From: Leucaena leucocephala
Taxonomy: Eukaryota; Streptophyta; Magnoliopsida; Fabales; Fabaceae
Assembly (NCBI GenBank): GCA_037074615.1
Contig: CM073520.1
Coordinates: 35,583,527 to 35,647,526, forward strand
Length of the DNA stretch: 64,000 nt
Direction: 5' to 3'
The notes beneath the pieces are model-generated. The model was not told where the DNA came from. It did no database searches and saw only the letters and a program-made list of their open reading frames with translations. Numbering within the stretch: position 1 is the first letter of the stretch; the number at the start of each line of letters is the position of its first letter. Below, in pieces: positions 48,838-61,500 of this stretch. The translations under genes and the position numbers were made by a program.

Positions 48838-51800
48838 ATGATCCCTAGTCATGGTTGTGAAGAGAAGGGTTCTTCAGATGTCACCGGAAACGTGGTGGTG
48901 GTGGCCGTCAAAGCGTCCAAAGAGATTTCAAGCACTGCTTTAGTGTGGGCTCTGACTCATGTTGTTCAACCAGGGGATTGCATTAAGCTTTTGGTCCTCA
49001 TTCCTGCTCTCTCCACAAGTAATTTTCCCCTCTTGATTTCCTATACCTTTCAATTTATCTCCGGTTGCTGTCTTGCTTACCATGCCCTGAAGTTTTCTTG
49101 AGTTCTAATCTGCATATGTAATATGTAGTACAGGAATATTTGCTGAAACATTATTCTTTGGGATGCATTCTTCTTCTCTATTCATTTCTGTGGGTCATGT
49201 TCAAATAATTTCATTCGGATATAAGCTATCCATGACCGGTGGTAAAATCAAATAAAAATAGAAACTGTCATAATGTCCCCTCTAATTCATTTTCGAAAAT
49301 TGTAAATATTCGCCGTCTTATGTAAGATTGGCCTTCACAAGGATGATAAAATGATTCAATGCCTATTGTCGTTTTTCGTATTTCCCGTCCTTGTTATATT
49401 AGCTTCAATCTTGTAGATTAGAAGTACAGAGGCTCAACTATGTCATTCTACGAAAGGAGCCCTAGTATCTGTTATTTATATAGGAAAAACATCTGGATCG
49501 TACATAGGATATTGCCTAGATTAAAACATAGTTTCCTTTTCTAGGCCCAGATGCACATACAAGTGGGAAAATTAGAATGAGAACAGGGAATTCTGCTAAG
49601 GGGAAAGTTGAACAACAATTAGGATTGATTATAATATAATCTATGAATTATCAGGTAAAAGGATGTGGGGCCTTTCCCGATTTACCACTGATTGTACAAC
49701 CAATCACTGGAGATCCCAAACTGCTTCAGATCAGAAGGAAATAATTGCCAATTCATGTTCTGAATTGATGCTTCAACTCCATGAATTTTATGATCCTGAA
49801 AAGGTTGGTACAGGATATTTTGATAGTTTCCCAAACATGCATTCCTTTTTAACGTTTCTCACCTTTCAGTTGTTTGTGCAGATAAAGATCAGAATAAAGA
49901 TTATTTCTGGTTCTTTATGTGGGGGAGTGGCCACTGAAGCTAAGAGAGTTCAATCAAGCTGGGTTATATTGGACAAGTAAAAATAAAGTTTTTATAGACT
50001 TTGCATCTTATGTGTTATATTAGAAATTTCAAAAAGGGAACTATTCATGGAGATATTTACCTATAGGCTACACGCTTCAAATAACCACTTCAAGTGGTTA
50101 TCTGGTCCTAAGGAAAATGCATTTCTTGGTAATTTTATCCTGGTTTAAAATTGGACAATTCCTTGGGGACTGAAAAACATTTCTTCACTCTTCCACAATT
50201 GCAGAAAATTGAAACATGAAAAAAAATACTGCATGGAGGAGCTGCGCTGCAATATGGTAATCATGAAGGGATCTCGGGCCAATGTTCTTCGTTTGAATTT
50301 GATCAGTTCACCAAAGGTGGGACTTGAAGGGGGTTTTCCACTGTTACCAGAGCTGAATGAATATCCAGGAAACTTAAAAGGAAAGTCTGAGCATCTAGAT
50401 ATGATCCGAGGTCCTGCTGTTACTCCTGCAAGTAGTCCAGAACATGGGTCACCATTAACTGCAACTGATATTGGAACATCATCAATATCAAGCTCAGATC
50501 CTGGGATGTCACCATTTTTCCTCTCTGATATGTATGGGAGACAAAGGAGAGAAACCTTTGTTCATGACGAAGTCAAGAATATGGAGGAAAGTGAATCTGA
50601 CTCTGAGAGTGAAAAATTGAGTTTATCATCTAAAAGTTCATATTTTGAGCCATGGGTTGCAAATGTAATGAGCACTGATGGAGAATTTTCAAAACACAGT
50701 GGCAGCACACCTCGATCCAGTGATAAAGCTTTGGTGTCTGCCTATGAAACCTTGCTTCAGAAAGTCTCCAACTTGGATCAAGAACCTGGTACAGGATCGC
50801 TTCGTTGTAAAATTGATGTGAACTTGAGCAAAAGTGTTAGAGAAACAATTTCACTGTCAAGGAATGCACCCCTTGGCCCTCCTCCATTGTGCTCTATTTG
50901 TCAGCACAAGGCACCAGTATTTGGGAATCCTCCAAGGTGGTTTACATATGCTGAACTGCAACTTGCCACACGGGGATTTTCACAAGCAAATTTCTTAGCT
51001 GAAGGTGGGTTTGGTTCTGTGCACCGTGGCATCCTACCTGATGGACAGGTCATTGCGGTGAAGCAGTATAAATTGGCCAGTACTCAGGGTGATAAAGAAT
51101 TTTTCTCAGAAGTTGACGTCTTAAGCTGTGCACAACACCGTAATGTTGTGATGCTAATAGGATTTTGTGTGGAGGATGGAAGAAGATTGCTAGTCTATGA
51201 ATATATCTGCAATGGGTCTTTAGATTCTCATCTTTATGGTAAACTCCTATTAATCCTTTATATGTTTTGACAGTTATGTGTAGTTTTGTAAACTATATTG
51301 CTAATGTTACTATCCCTGCTAGCATTACAGTAGTTTGTGTGAATTTCCCTATCTTTTCTTCCAAATTAATTTTCAAAATTCGTTTCCAGCTTCTGGTGTA
51401 CTAACCGTTTTTAACTTGTCTGAAATGTTGATAGCCATTACATTCCCTATCTTAAGCTGCAGTATTCAGTGAACTTTGATTGACAGTTTGTCACCATGAC
51501 CCTAATAAGACTTTCTGTGGATTTGATTCAACCAGATAACTCACATAATTAAGGAAACTATTGCTGTTGTCAGAGCTGCAAGATGCTTTCCTTAATTAAA
51601 AACCATTTTGAAATTTGCAGGGCGAAACAAGAATGTATTAGGATGGTCTGCAAGGCAAAAGATTGCAGTTGGGGCTGCTCGTGGTTTGAGATACCTTCAT
51701 GAAGAATGTCGAGTGGGCTGTATCGTGCACAGGGATATGCGGCCTAACAATATCCTCCTAACTCATGATTTTGAAGCTCTGGTATGCCTTATACTTCATT

Positions 51801-53414
51801 TTAAAATTTGCAAACCTTTTTTTGTCATATATCATAATATTTTTTTCCCTCTAATTACTGACTTTGTATAAGTTTAGTTAATGCCTTTGAACATATTTGT
51901 ACCCCTAGAAGCAATGCGGCCTTTTTTGTTTGTTTCATAATATGAAATGTTTCAAGTATCTGTCACTGATGGATTTTAGGTGGGAGATTTCGGACTTGCT
52001 AGATGGCAGCCAGATGGAAATATAGGGGTCGAAACTAGGGTGATTGGAACATTTGGGTAATACTAGGAGAATGACAATTCCTTTTTGTCTATTGCTTCCC
52101 CTCCTGAATATCTTGACATAAGTTGGAAAAATTAATGATAGAATACTTGCACTTTCTTAGGTATTTGGCCCCAGAATATGCTCAAAGTGGCCAAATCACT
52201 GAAAAAGCTGATGTGTATTCCTTTGGAGTAGTACTGCTGGAACTGGTCACGGGATGGAAAGCTATTGATATAAAACGGCCTAGAGGTCAGCAATGCCTCA
52301 CTGAATGGGTAAGAGTTTCATGACATAGCGATTTTAAGGAGGCACTATGTTTATGACAATATTGATTGAATGTTCAAATATTTGATGAAGAAGGAATTTA
52401 GTAATGTGATTAATTTTCAGCCCTTTGGTAAGAACAGGGTACTTGGATGCCTATCTTTTTCTGGAAAAAAATGGTACTAAGCCAAAGAAAAAAATTCTCT
52501 TCATCATTGCTCATGGTTCAATTATTGGGACAGGCACGGCCATTGCTTGAAAGAGATGCTATTCATGATCTGGTTGATCCAAGGTTGAAAAACTGCTATA
52601 TAGATCAAGAGGTTCGTCGCATGATGTTATGTTCCTCAATGTGTCTACGGCAGGATCCTCATTTTAGGCCTAAAATGTCTCAGGTCAGAAACTTTTCGTT
52701 TACTTGCTTTCTTCTTATATCTTATAATATTACACGGTTGTGAATGGATACCTGAAAGCAGTTCTATACTCGAGCAACTCATCATACCAAAATCATGGGT
52801 ATTAAAATGCTCATGGATTTCTCACCACCATATCTGATCTGGAGCATTGTAGAAAAGAAAGTCATGGTTTCTAGTATCTTGGATGGTATTCCAGGAAGAA
52901 ATTAAAGTCATGGTTTCTAGTATCTTGGATTGTATTCCACGAAGAAATTAAAGTCATGGTTTCTAGTATCTTGGATAATGTAAAGGGATACCAGCAGAAT
53001 TCATATATGCAATTGAGATGAATTCCACTTTCATTTTGTTCTCAAATGGAGTGTTAGGGAGATCTGAATTACTGAGTTATGTCATCTAAAAGAGTTACAT
53101 CTTAAGTAATCACCATGCAGAAGGGTGAGGATGATACGTGGTTATATTTTGCCTTAAGTGATAATCTTTGATATAGTTACGTGGTATAATTAGAAGTATC
53201 TGTAATCCATATAGTGACAGTAGGTATAATTTAGAACATGCGTATGGAGAACCATCTGATGAGTAGGTATAATTTAGAACATGCGTATGGAGAACTTGAT
53301 TCGTTCTATGGTCTATTTTCTTCTTCGGAAAAATGAAGCTTATTACTAGTTCATCTTGCCCTCACTCTTAATATATAGGTGCTTCGGATGCTGGAAGATG
53401 ACATTCCCACGTGA
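48838..53414 (+). CDS. USP-domain receptor-like cytoplasmic kinase (SELMODRAFT_444075-like)
   Basis: Nine exons: 48838-49018, 49655-49803, 49882-49976, 50205-51238, 51621-51781, 51980-52056, 52161-52308, 52534-52683, 53379-53414; 676 residues. Residues 15-140 resemble a universal-stress-protein-like fold ([20 protein letters not shown]). A Ser-rich linker follows, then a kinase domain from about 386: glycine loop [14 protein letters not shown] lysine near 427, HRDMRPNN near 523-530, GDFGLARW near 543, [14 protein letters not shown]. This family is often named 'inactive protein kinase', yet HRD and DFG are both present here; activity is unknown. The last exon codes only 11 residues ([11 protein letters not shown]), making the C-terminal tail shorter than in relatives. 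No ATG lies further upstream in frame after the last stop. Intron 8 holds two tandem repeats. Confidence 0.9.
52858..52978. repeat. Tandem repeat, 46-bp unit, about 2.6 copies
   Basis: AAAGTCATGGTTTCTAGTAT recurs at 52858, 52904 and 52950, each followed by CTTGGAT. The third copy is cut short after CTTGGATAATG. It lies in intron 8 of the kinase gene. Confidence 0.9.
53219..53297. repeat. Direct repeat, 32 bp at 43-bp spacing
   Basis: TAGGTATAATTTAGAACATG followed by CGTATGGAGAAC occurs identically at 53221-53252 and 53264-53295, in the same intron as the 46-bp repeat and about 240 bp downstream of it. Confidence 0.9.
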
Positions 53415-56400
53415 TTGCTTCTCATATATCCATTTCTTGAGAGAAAGAGTGAAGATAAAGAACAAACAGAAGAATGGACCACCATATAGCAATTGCCGAG
53501 GACAAAACTGAAGAGTGCATGAGTTCGATGGTTCATTGGAAGAAGATATTTTATAGATAGGCAATATAAATATATAGTTGGGGTTAGTTTTCTTTATTAA
53601 TGTGGCATTAAGTTTTGCTCAAAATAGCTTAGTTAGATGAGTACTGCTGAAATGATATCTGTTTTCTTTTCTAAATTTTGGGGAGGGATCATAGAACAAT
53701 GAGACTAGAGTCTGTGTTAGTAATGTTTTTTCTTTGTTTGTACAGAAGGAACAACACTCGAATGTTTCATCTTCTATTTGTCTTTTGTGACGAAAATTTA
53801 GTGAAAGAAACGAGTTCTTATCTCCAAAAGAGTCATAGAACGTTGTCTTAGGGTCAGGGGAAAAGGGACTCGGAAAACTTGTATACATTTGGATTTCAAA
53901 TATCAGACTTGAACATTATTGCTTTCTCTGTAATGCCTGTCACATGTACACATATCTATCCTTTTTTTTTCTTTGTTTTTTAAGGAAAAGGTATTATTAC
54001 TGTCACTTGTTCCTGGATCCGTAGAGCTTAACCCCATGTTTAGAAAGAGAGTTCTGATATTCGGGCAAATGTTTATCCCATAGAATTTAGATGTTTGTTC
54101 TTGTACATTTTCTTTTGTCAAAAACAAGGACCTTCTTCTTAGTATGTATGTAGGTAAAAGAAGAAAATGGCGACTAATGGAGAATGGTGGAATCTTAATT
54201 AGAAAATGATGCTGTTCAAAGATTTTGCGTTTACTTGAATGGTCAATTGGGTAGAGAGTCTTTGCCCATCTTTTCTTTCACACTTACTTACTACGTATTA
54301 TTTATGTATTTAATAATCCAGCAGAAATTAACAAAACTTTCTCATAGACTAAACTCTGTCAACTTGTCGTGAGCAGTACGATGATAAGACTCGGCAAAAC
54401 AATGGCCACACTTGCGAATTAATTTTCCGTTACACACACACACACACATATATATATATATGATGAGTCTTACTGTAGAATTAATAATTAATATCCATAC
54501 GTAATAATTCCACGCTTACACAGACCATGATTTGATGTGATCGATTAATTATGTTGATTAATGATGCATGGCTCTGCTAATTAAAATCCAAATTAAATGA
54601 ATGCCCGTGGAATACAAACCGTGTCTCCACATCTGCATAATAATTCATTATTATTATTATTATTTGCTTTTGACTTTAAAGAAAGCGATTCCCTACAGGG
54701 ACGATACCTCCTTGCAAAATTAGAAAGCCACTTAGGCATTATTATAAAAACTCCATGATCCTTCCAATTTAACAAACACAATGTACACATATGCTATAAT
54801 TAATTATTAATTATCTACATCGTGATCCATGTATCGATCTTTCACTTCCACCAAGTGGTACCTTTGGAGTTTGGGATTAAAAAAATGGAAGAATATATGT
54901 GCAGCTGTTGAGGGCTCAATGGTTAGGAATCATGTTTTGGAGAGGAAGGCAAGTGCTTGTACATTGGGCATTCGGTAAAATATGCATTATTGTGATGTAA
55001 TCTATCTTTTCAGCTTAAGTGTTTTTAAGTTGCCATGATTATCCCTAACATAATCATGCAGATTGATATGATCTCAAAAAAGCATATGGGAGACTAATTA
55101 CAGGTTTATGTGTGTTAATGATTTAGATAGATATATCCTTGCATTGATGGTGACCCGTGAACTAACCTAGCCCGTTCTTTACCTTGTTTTTTTTTTCCCA
55201 CGTACCATGTTTCAAAGCCATCAGTGCCACTTCCAATTAATCACTGATTATATCACCATCTTCTGCCAGTAATTGTAACTGGGTTTATATAGCTACCTGT
55301 AGCCCAATTTTGTCAAGACCTAGTGCAAACACATAACATTGTTTAACGAGCGGCTGATTCAATTCCATTAGGTCATAAAATCTTTAATTACACCTAATTA
55401 ATAATGATCTGTACTATTAGCTGTGAATTGAAGGGATTAATATTGTGTACTTTCTCTAAAATAGGTAGTAATTTATGTACTATTCAGCACTGTGCAAGTG
55501 GGGGTACAGAAAGGATATCTATTTCGTACGTACAAAAGATGGTGAAAGTTGATCACGATTCATCAAACGCTTAATTTCTATGGGCTCAAGAGTTTTGATC
55601 TTTTGATTATTAGTGTGTACTGCAGCTAGCTAGCAATTTTCATGTTTTGAAATATACAAGTGTTTAGATAATAGAGTATTCATTAGAGAGATACATATAT
55701 ATATATATATGCACACACACACTTGAGACCTCAGGCGGTGTAATAAGCAGTATACATATATACAGTAAGCAGGTAAAGAAAGGTTTGAAAACCCAAAAAT
55801 AAAGAAAAAAAAAATTAAAGGAGGAAAGGAAAAAGGGGAATATCAAGATATATCATACATAGTATCTCATGAATGGCTCCATCATCTCTTTTCAACAAGA
55901 TTCCTTTCTGTGATAATGCCAAATGATCGAGTCTCCCATAAGTCTGACCCAATAATATGGATGTGGTGATTTTCTGCTACCCAGAGATATTCAAACACTA
56001 AACTACTATATCATCTCTTGGTGAGGCTGAAATTCTTAGCTAAATATATAATTGGCCCACTGTATAATATCATATGATGTGATACTCCGTCTCTTTTAAA
56101 ATAATCGCCATTTTGAAGTTCTTGTGATTTTTATTAATGAAGCACTAATTATCTGTTTATACCTTAACTATTGTTATGATTTGAAGAGATAAACACTAAC
56201 TAACAGTCTAAAGTTATAGGTAAGATTAAATCTATAATCTCCTATTTATAGAGAAGCTCACTTATAGCTAGACTACAAGAATATTGATTGACTTTTTATG
56301 TTGTGCAATTATAGATGGTAAGGTATACCCTTGACAACGTGTATATATATAAATGGCGTTGCACACGATTTGATATATACGTTACCCTACCTTGGCCCTT

Positions 56401-57497
56401 GGAGTTGTTTTGCCTTGTGTTTTTGATGATTAGTTAATTAGCTGCCTTTGATTATGCACAAGCAAAGGGTAATAATTGGGGCAATAATAAATAGAAAAGA
56501 GTGGCATGGAAAGATGAGTTTGGTGGATTCTCAATGAAAATAATAAGGTGGAATAAAGATAATCCGTACGTAGAAGAGTTTGTTGGGTTGCAGAAAGTAA
56601 AAGTAATCGAGGGAGTTGTGACTTTGAACAGCATCTCTTGAGAGGAATTAATATACCAAATGACTCGTCTCAGAAAACGACAGCTTTTGCCATTTGACAC
56701 ATTCAATTCGAAATCCGAGTTGGTTGAATCCCTCGTTCTCTCGTCCTCCTCACGCCTTCTTCATTAATTAATAGGCTTAGTAATTTCCCTTCACCCTATA
56801 ATTTGTCGGTTCCACACAACTTTCAAAGTTTTCTTTTTCCTCTCCCCTTTCTTCTTCTTCTTCTTCCTCTTCTCCCTCCCTAAGTCTTACTTAGACTTGC
56901 CCTCTCCCTGAACATTGTTGATTCTGACTTTGTCTTCCACATGTTGAATAGTACATCAAACTCAAAATACATATGTATCTATACGAATCTACGTATATTA
57001 ATTAATGTAAGAAGATGCAGATAACTATATTTCTTTTAATCTATGCATCTGTGGATGAAGGCAAGTAAACTAAAGTTGCTGTGAAGTGGGAAGCATGTGT
57101 GTGTGTGTGTATATGCGGAAGTTTATTCAGTTATATATATAGAGAGAGAGAGAGAGAGAATTACATATGTGGTTTGGCGGAGAGATATAGCCCGTATAAT
57201 CCCAGAGGACACAAATACTCTAAATAAGATAAGGTATCGATCGTACGTTGAGATATATTTTTGTTTTTATACGAAAATGATTCAATTAATTGCAAAAATA
57301 TCCAATAATAAACAATGTCCATCCAATCACCCTGTGCTGGTGTGCGCCCAATTTCAGAGAAACCCCACCTCACCTCCTTCATCATATATACCACCAAACA
57401 TATCTCTCATTATATTTCTGCTCTCTCTCTCTCTTCCTCTCTCTCTCAGGCACACACAGAGAAGACAGACCACATTGAAGTCTTGTGGGGTGTGAAA
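53415..57497. other. Intergenic, kinase to MYB gene
   Basis: 53415-53900 is probably kinase 3' UTR. No other gene is seen. Microsatellites: compound (CA)n(TA)n at 54432-54461, (ATT)n near 54645-54663, (TA)n(CA)n near 55692-55722, (GA)n near 57141-57160, and CT-rich runs at 57420-57448 in the MYB leader. An ATG at 57315 is in frame with the MYB coding region. Confidence 0.6.
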
Positions 57498-58571
57498 ATG
57501 GGGAGGAAATGCTCTCATTGTGGGAACATAGGCCACAATTCCAGGACGTGCTCATCTCTGAGAGGCGCTTTTGTAGGGCTTCGACTCTTCGGCGTTCAAC
57601 TCGACATATCGTCTTCTTCTTGTGTTGCCGCCATCAAGAAAAGCTTTAGCGTGGACTCTCTGCCCTCTTCCTCATCTCCTTCTTCCTCTTTCTCTTCCTC
57701 CAGATTAGCCATCGACGACCACTCCGATAGAGTCTCCCTCGGCTATCTCTCCGACGGCCTCCTCGGTCGAGTCCAAGACAGGAAAAAAGGTATCTATACA
57801 CTTCATCTCCAGACCCCACCATCCACATTCATTTATTTCTATTTCACATATCGTAATCATATGAAGCTACAGAAGTAGGTGTGTAAACTGTTTCCGTCAC
57901 ACACATTTCTCTAATTAATTTGGTTCATCGCCTGAGATTTGGTCTAATATATGTATAAAATACAGGAGTTCCATGGACAGAAGAGGAGCACCGATCGTTC
58001 CTGGTAGGGCTGGAGAAGCTGGGAAAAGGAGACTGGAGAGGAATCTCTAGGAACTATGTCACCACAAGAACCCCTACTCAAGTTGCTAGCCATGCTCAGA
58101 AATACTTCCTTCGACTTGCAACCGTTCACAAGAAGAAGCGACGTGCTAGTCTTTTTGATATGGTACATTCACTATTATTATCGTGCTTTTTCAAATTAAT
58201 TCATCATGGTTTATTATGATATTGGGCTCAATCCAAAGTGATCATATGTTTTATGGTAGGTTGGCAGAGGCAGTCAAGGTCCTCCTCCTCATCATCATCA
58301 TCCTAAGGCGGCAGGCGAATCAGTGGAGACTATGGACACTGATTTGCACCTTCTTGGCCCTCAAATGGAAGCCAACAACAAGAAGAACAAATTATCAGAT
58401 GATAACAAGCAAATACAAGAAATTAGCGATGATGATTATAATTCTCAACAAGTGTTGAAATCTTCCAATGCATCATCAGCATCACTTGATCTGGAGCTGA
58501 GTCTTGCAGCCCCCAATAACACTCTCCAGAAGCAAAATACCCTTCTTGGTCCAATCATCAGCGTCACTTGA
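57498..58571 (+). CDS. MYB-related (1R, SHAQKYF) transcription factor with CCHC knuckle
   Basis: Three exons: 57498-57789, 57966-58162, 58260-58571; 266 residues. It opens with the usual [18 protein letters not shown], a zinc knuckle Cys-x2-Cys-x4-His-x4-Cys (5-18). An RLFGV repression motif is at about residues 29-33. The single MYB repeat runs about 98-148 ([20 protein letters not shown], then VASHAQKYF), of the type that binds the I-box/TATCCA family of sites. A basic patch KKKRR follows. The C-terminus has LDLELSL (239-245), an EAR-like LxLxL motif, so it is likely a repressor. Relatives are MYBS3/KUA1/MYBD and At5g56840. A Ser-rich linker occupies 50-75, with a His run at 174-177. The frame is open upstream to an ATG at 57315, but the family start is MGRKC. 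Confidence 0.92.
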
Positions 58572-61500
58572 ACCAACCACATCAATCTCTTCTATCTATC
58601 TATATATTATACCCTATCATCTTTCTTTACTGACGAAGCATATATCAGATAATTAAGAAAAACATGTGTTATCTTGTTTTTAATTAATGTTAGAAATTCA
58701 ACCCTCCGTCCAATAATTAGCTAACTAGCTTATTTCAGCAGACTACTGTAACTACATTTGTATTCATATACAAGCTTCTACGTCTTCTTTCTCTATCTGG
58801 TCGCTGCAAAGTTCTTTTTCTTCCAAGGAATCATTTATGGATATCAAACCAATGAATAACTAAGCCTTCTTAATTAATCTCTTCCTTAATTACACGGTGG
58901 AGCAGCTTTACTTGAATCCCTTTACACTATTTGAAAGCTCCGTTAATTATGAGGAAACAGACTTGAGGTCTGGAGAAAAAGTTAACTGTGATTAATAATT
59001 AAGAATATGCTGTGCCTAAAACCTGATTTGATTTTCATTGTTATATATAAAATGTAAACGGCAAATCCTGAGAGACATTTCTTGGTATGACAACAGGGAC
59101 AGCTGTTGGAAAGAAAGGAACTGATTGGATAGAGATTCTTCCACTCCCTGCTTTTGGCATTATATTTTTTTTTGTGGGTTTTGATAAAAGCAAATTACTG
59201 TACATACTGGATTCCAGAGAGAAAATTGAATTCATTAAGGCTGGAAAGATGGCCGTCTGGCCTTTAAATATTGTTAGTGGCTTTCAAGAAGAATTCTTTA
59301 ATTGTTTTGTCTCACGAGTTTTCTTGACACACGAATTAATAAATTAAACGAAAGGATTGAGAACATGCATGAATTAGACCCAGGAAAAAAAGTACTGATT
59401 AAGTTATTCTTTCTTTAGTCTAATGATATGATGATCCACCATGAATCCCAATCGAATTCGTTAGCCTTAAAAATTCGTTATTAAAAAATTGTTATCTGAT
59501 ATAATGATTAAGTACTGATATAATGAGCTTTAAAAAATTGTTTTTATATGTTATCTTTTTATCAAAAAAATTAATAACCAATAAACAATTTGGGAAACAA
59601 AATTGCCAAAATTGAGCATTCGGCAAGAAAATTGGTGTGATGGGGAGTTTGACTGAGCAAAATTGGATTGTTGTATTGTGGGAGACGGTACATAGATTAG
59701 TTTCGAAGGCAATTTTAAGATAATTAAAGAATCTGATAGGAAATAGAAAGAAGAAGGTCCCTCAAAATTTAATTATGCGCGTCGGGTCCCATGTCGTATC
59801 ATTCAGCTCCAATATGATGGAAATTTGGCAGAAAAAGTCTAAAACTTTAAGAATGAAAACAAAGTATATATATGTAATCATGCCCCTCACATATAGTATA
59901 ATAATTAGATATTTCCAGTATACATTATATTATTTTATTTTTCTAAGAAAAATTGTTGACATATCATTTTTATTTTTATATATTAATAAATTAAAAATAT
60001 TCATGCAAGTCAAAAGAATGAGTCTCTATTGATCGTGAAAGTTGATATTAAGATTTAAAATTATACTGGGAACTAAATATTACATTCTCACGAATTATAC
60101 TTAGCTAATAGAAGATATTTAATTAAAAATTAAAATTGGACTCACATATATTTAAACATTTTGAAAAAATATCTATAGCATTTTATTTTGTGATAAAAAT
60201 GTATTATATTTTTGAAAAATATATGCTTCATTTTTGTTTCGAAATAAAATATGTTTAATAAAATTGGACTAAAATACTATTGTTGTTGTTGAGCTCCTCC
60301 TATCATTATTAATTTTATTAATGAAGATTATAATTATATAAACACAATTCATAATTTATCAATAAAAAAAATAAAATGGAGGGAGTAATATGGCATTCCG
60401 TTAATACGCTTTTTTGACAACTACAACTATTTTTTAAAAAATAAAATTAGTAGTTAGCAATACTTCAACTTCAACTTTGATTTCACTCATGATCAATGCT
60501 ACAAATTTGACTAGTCAAGTCACCGTGGCTACGTTGTTCTCAATTGAAGCACCTCTTTTTATGTATGTCCATATATATATATGGTCAACTTATTATTTTT
60601 CTCTAAGAAGGACCCTAACTATACACTTTAAGATCATTTTATTTTATTTTTCAAAAGAATAATAAAATTACTTTTGACGTATGGACGTTGAGTTTACATT
60701 GTTGGTCAAATTTGTAGAAAACTTTGGAACAATATCTTAATTCATCAAATGTTTTTGAATACTGATCAATTTTCTGATGCGTCTCCGATGTAGTGGAATA
60801 ATAATCTTACAATTGTAATTAGGACAGGAAGCTGTCTCTGCTTTTCACTTTGATTATTATATTCATTCAAGTTTCAACTTACCATATAGGTTACGTTGTC
60901 TTAATGTTGAAGCATAAGTTAAGGAAAGTCCAAACAACTTGGTCAAGTATCTATCTATACGAACCAATAAGCCCTCTGAACTTATCAGATTCAGACTCAA
61001 AACTGGCTTTTCTGCTTAAATTGATTCCTTCTGATTAATTACTAGTCATCATCTTTAACTGCCAAATGTAACTAATTAAACCACGAAATTCAAAGTGCGG
61101 TTAGCCTTGTATTTGCATGTGTGTGTAGCCTTGAAATATATATGGGACAACGAAGGGGTACTATGGCAGAATTAATCTAAGGTTTGGGTGACTAGAAACG
61201 AGACACTAGGTACGTTTCTTTCTTCTGGACAGTTTTAGTGCATATAATTAGTGTAAATATGTGTGTGTGAAGTAGGAAGATAAGGATAGGGAGGAAAACG
61301 AAGCTTGTCCACAAAGATTTCTGTCATGAAACATCATCGTCACGCCCATGTCCATCTTAATTAGTAATTCAATCTACCATATCCATTATTGTTTATAACC
61401 CTTCAGATCCCATCACAAATTAAATAGATACATACTATCTTATTTATTAAGCAATGCTTATCCTATTCATCACTCGTTTTTCCAGCGTTCATTCAACTAT

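Noticed and set aside
59087..59347. Open frame of 86 codons in the right end
   Set aside because: No motif, no splice partners and AT-driven composition.
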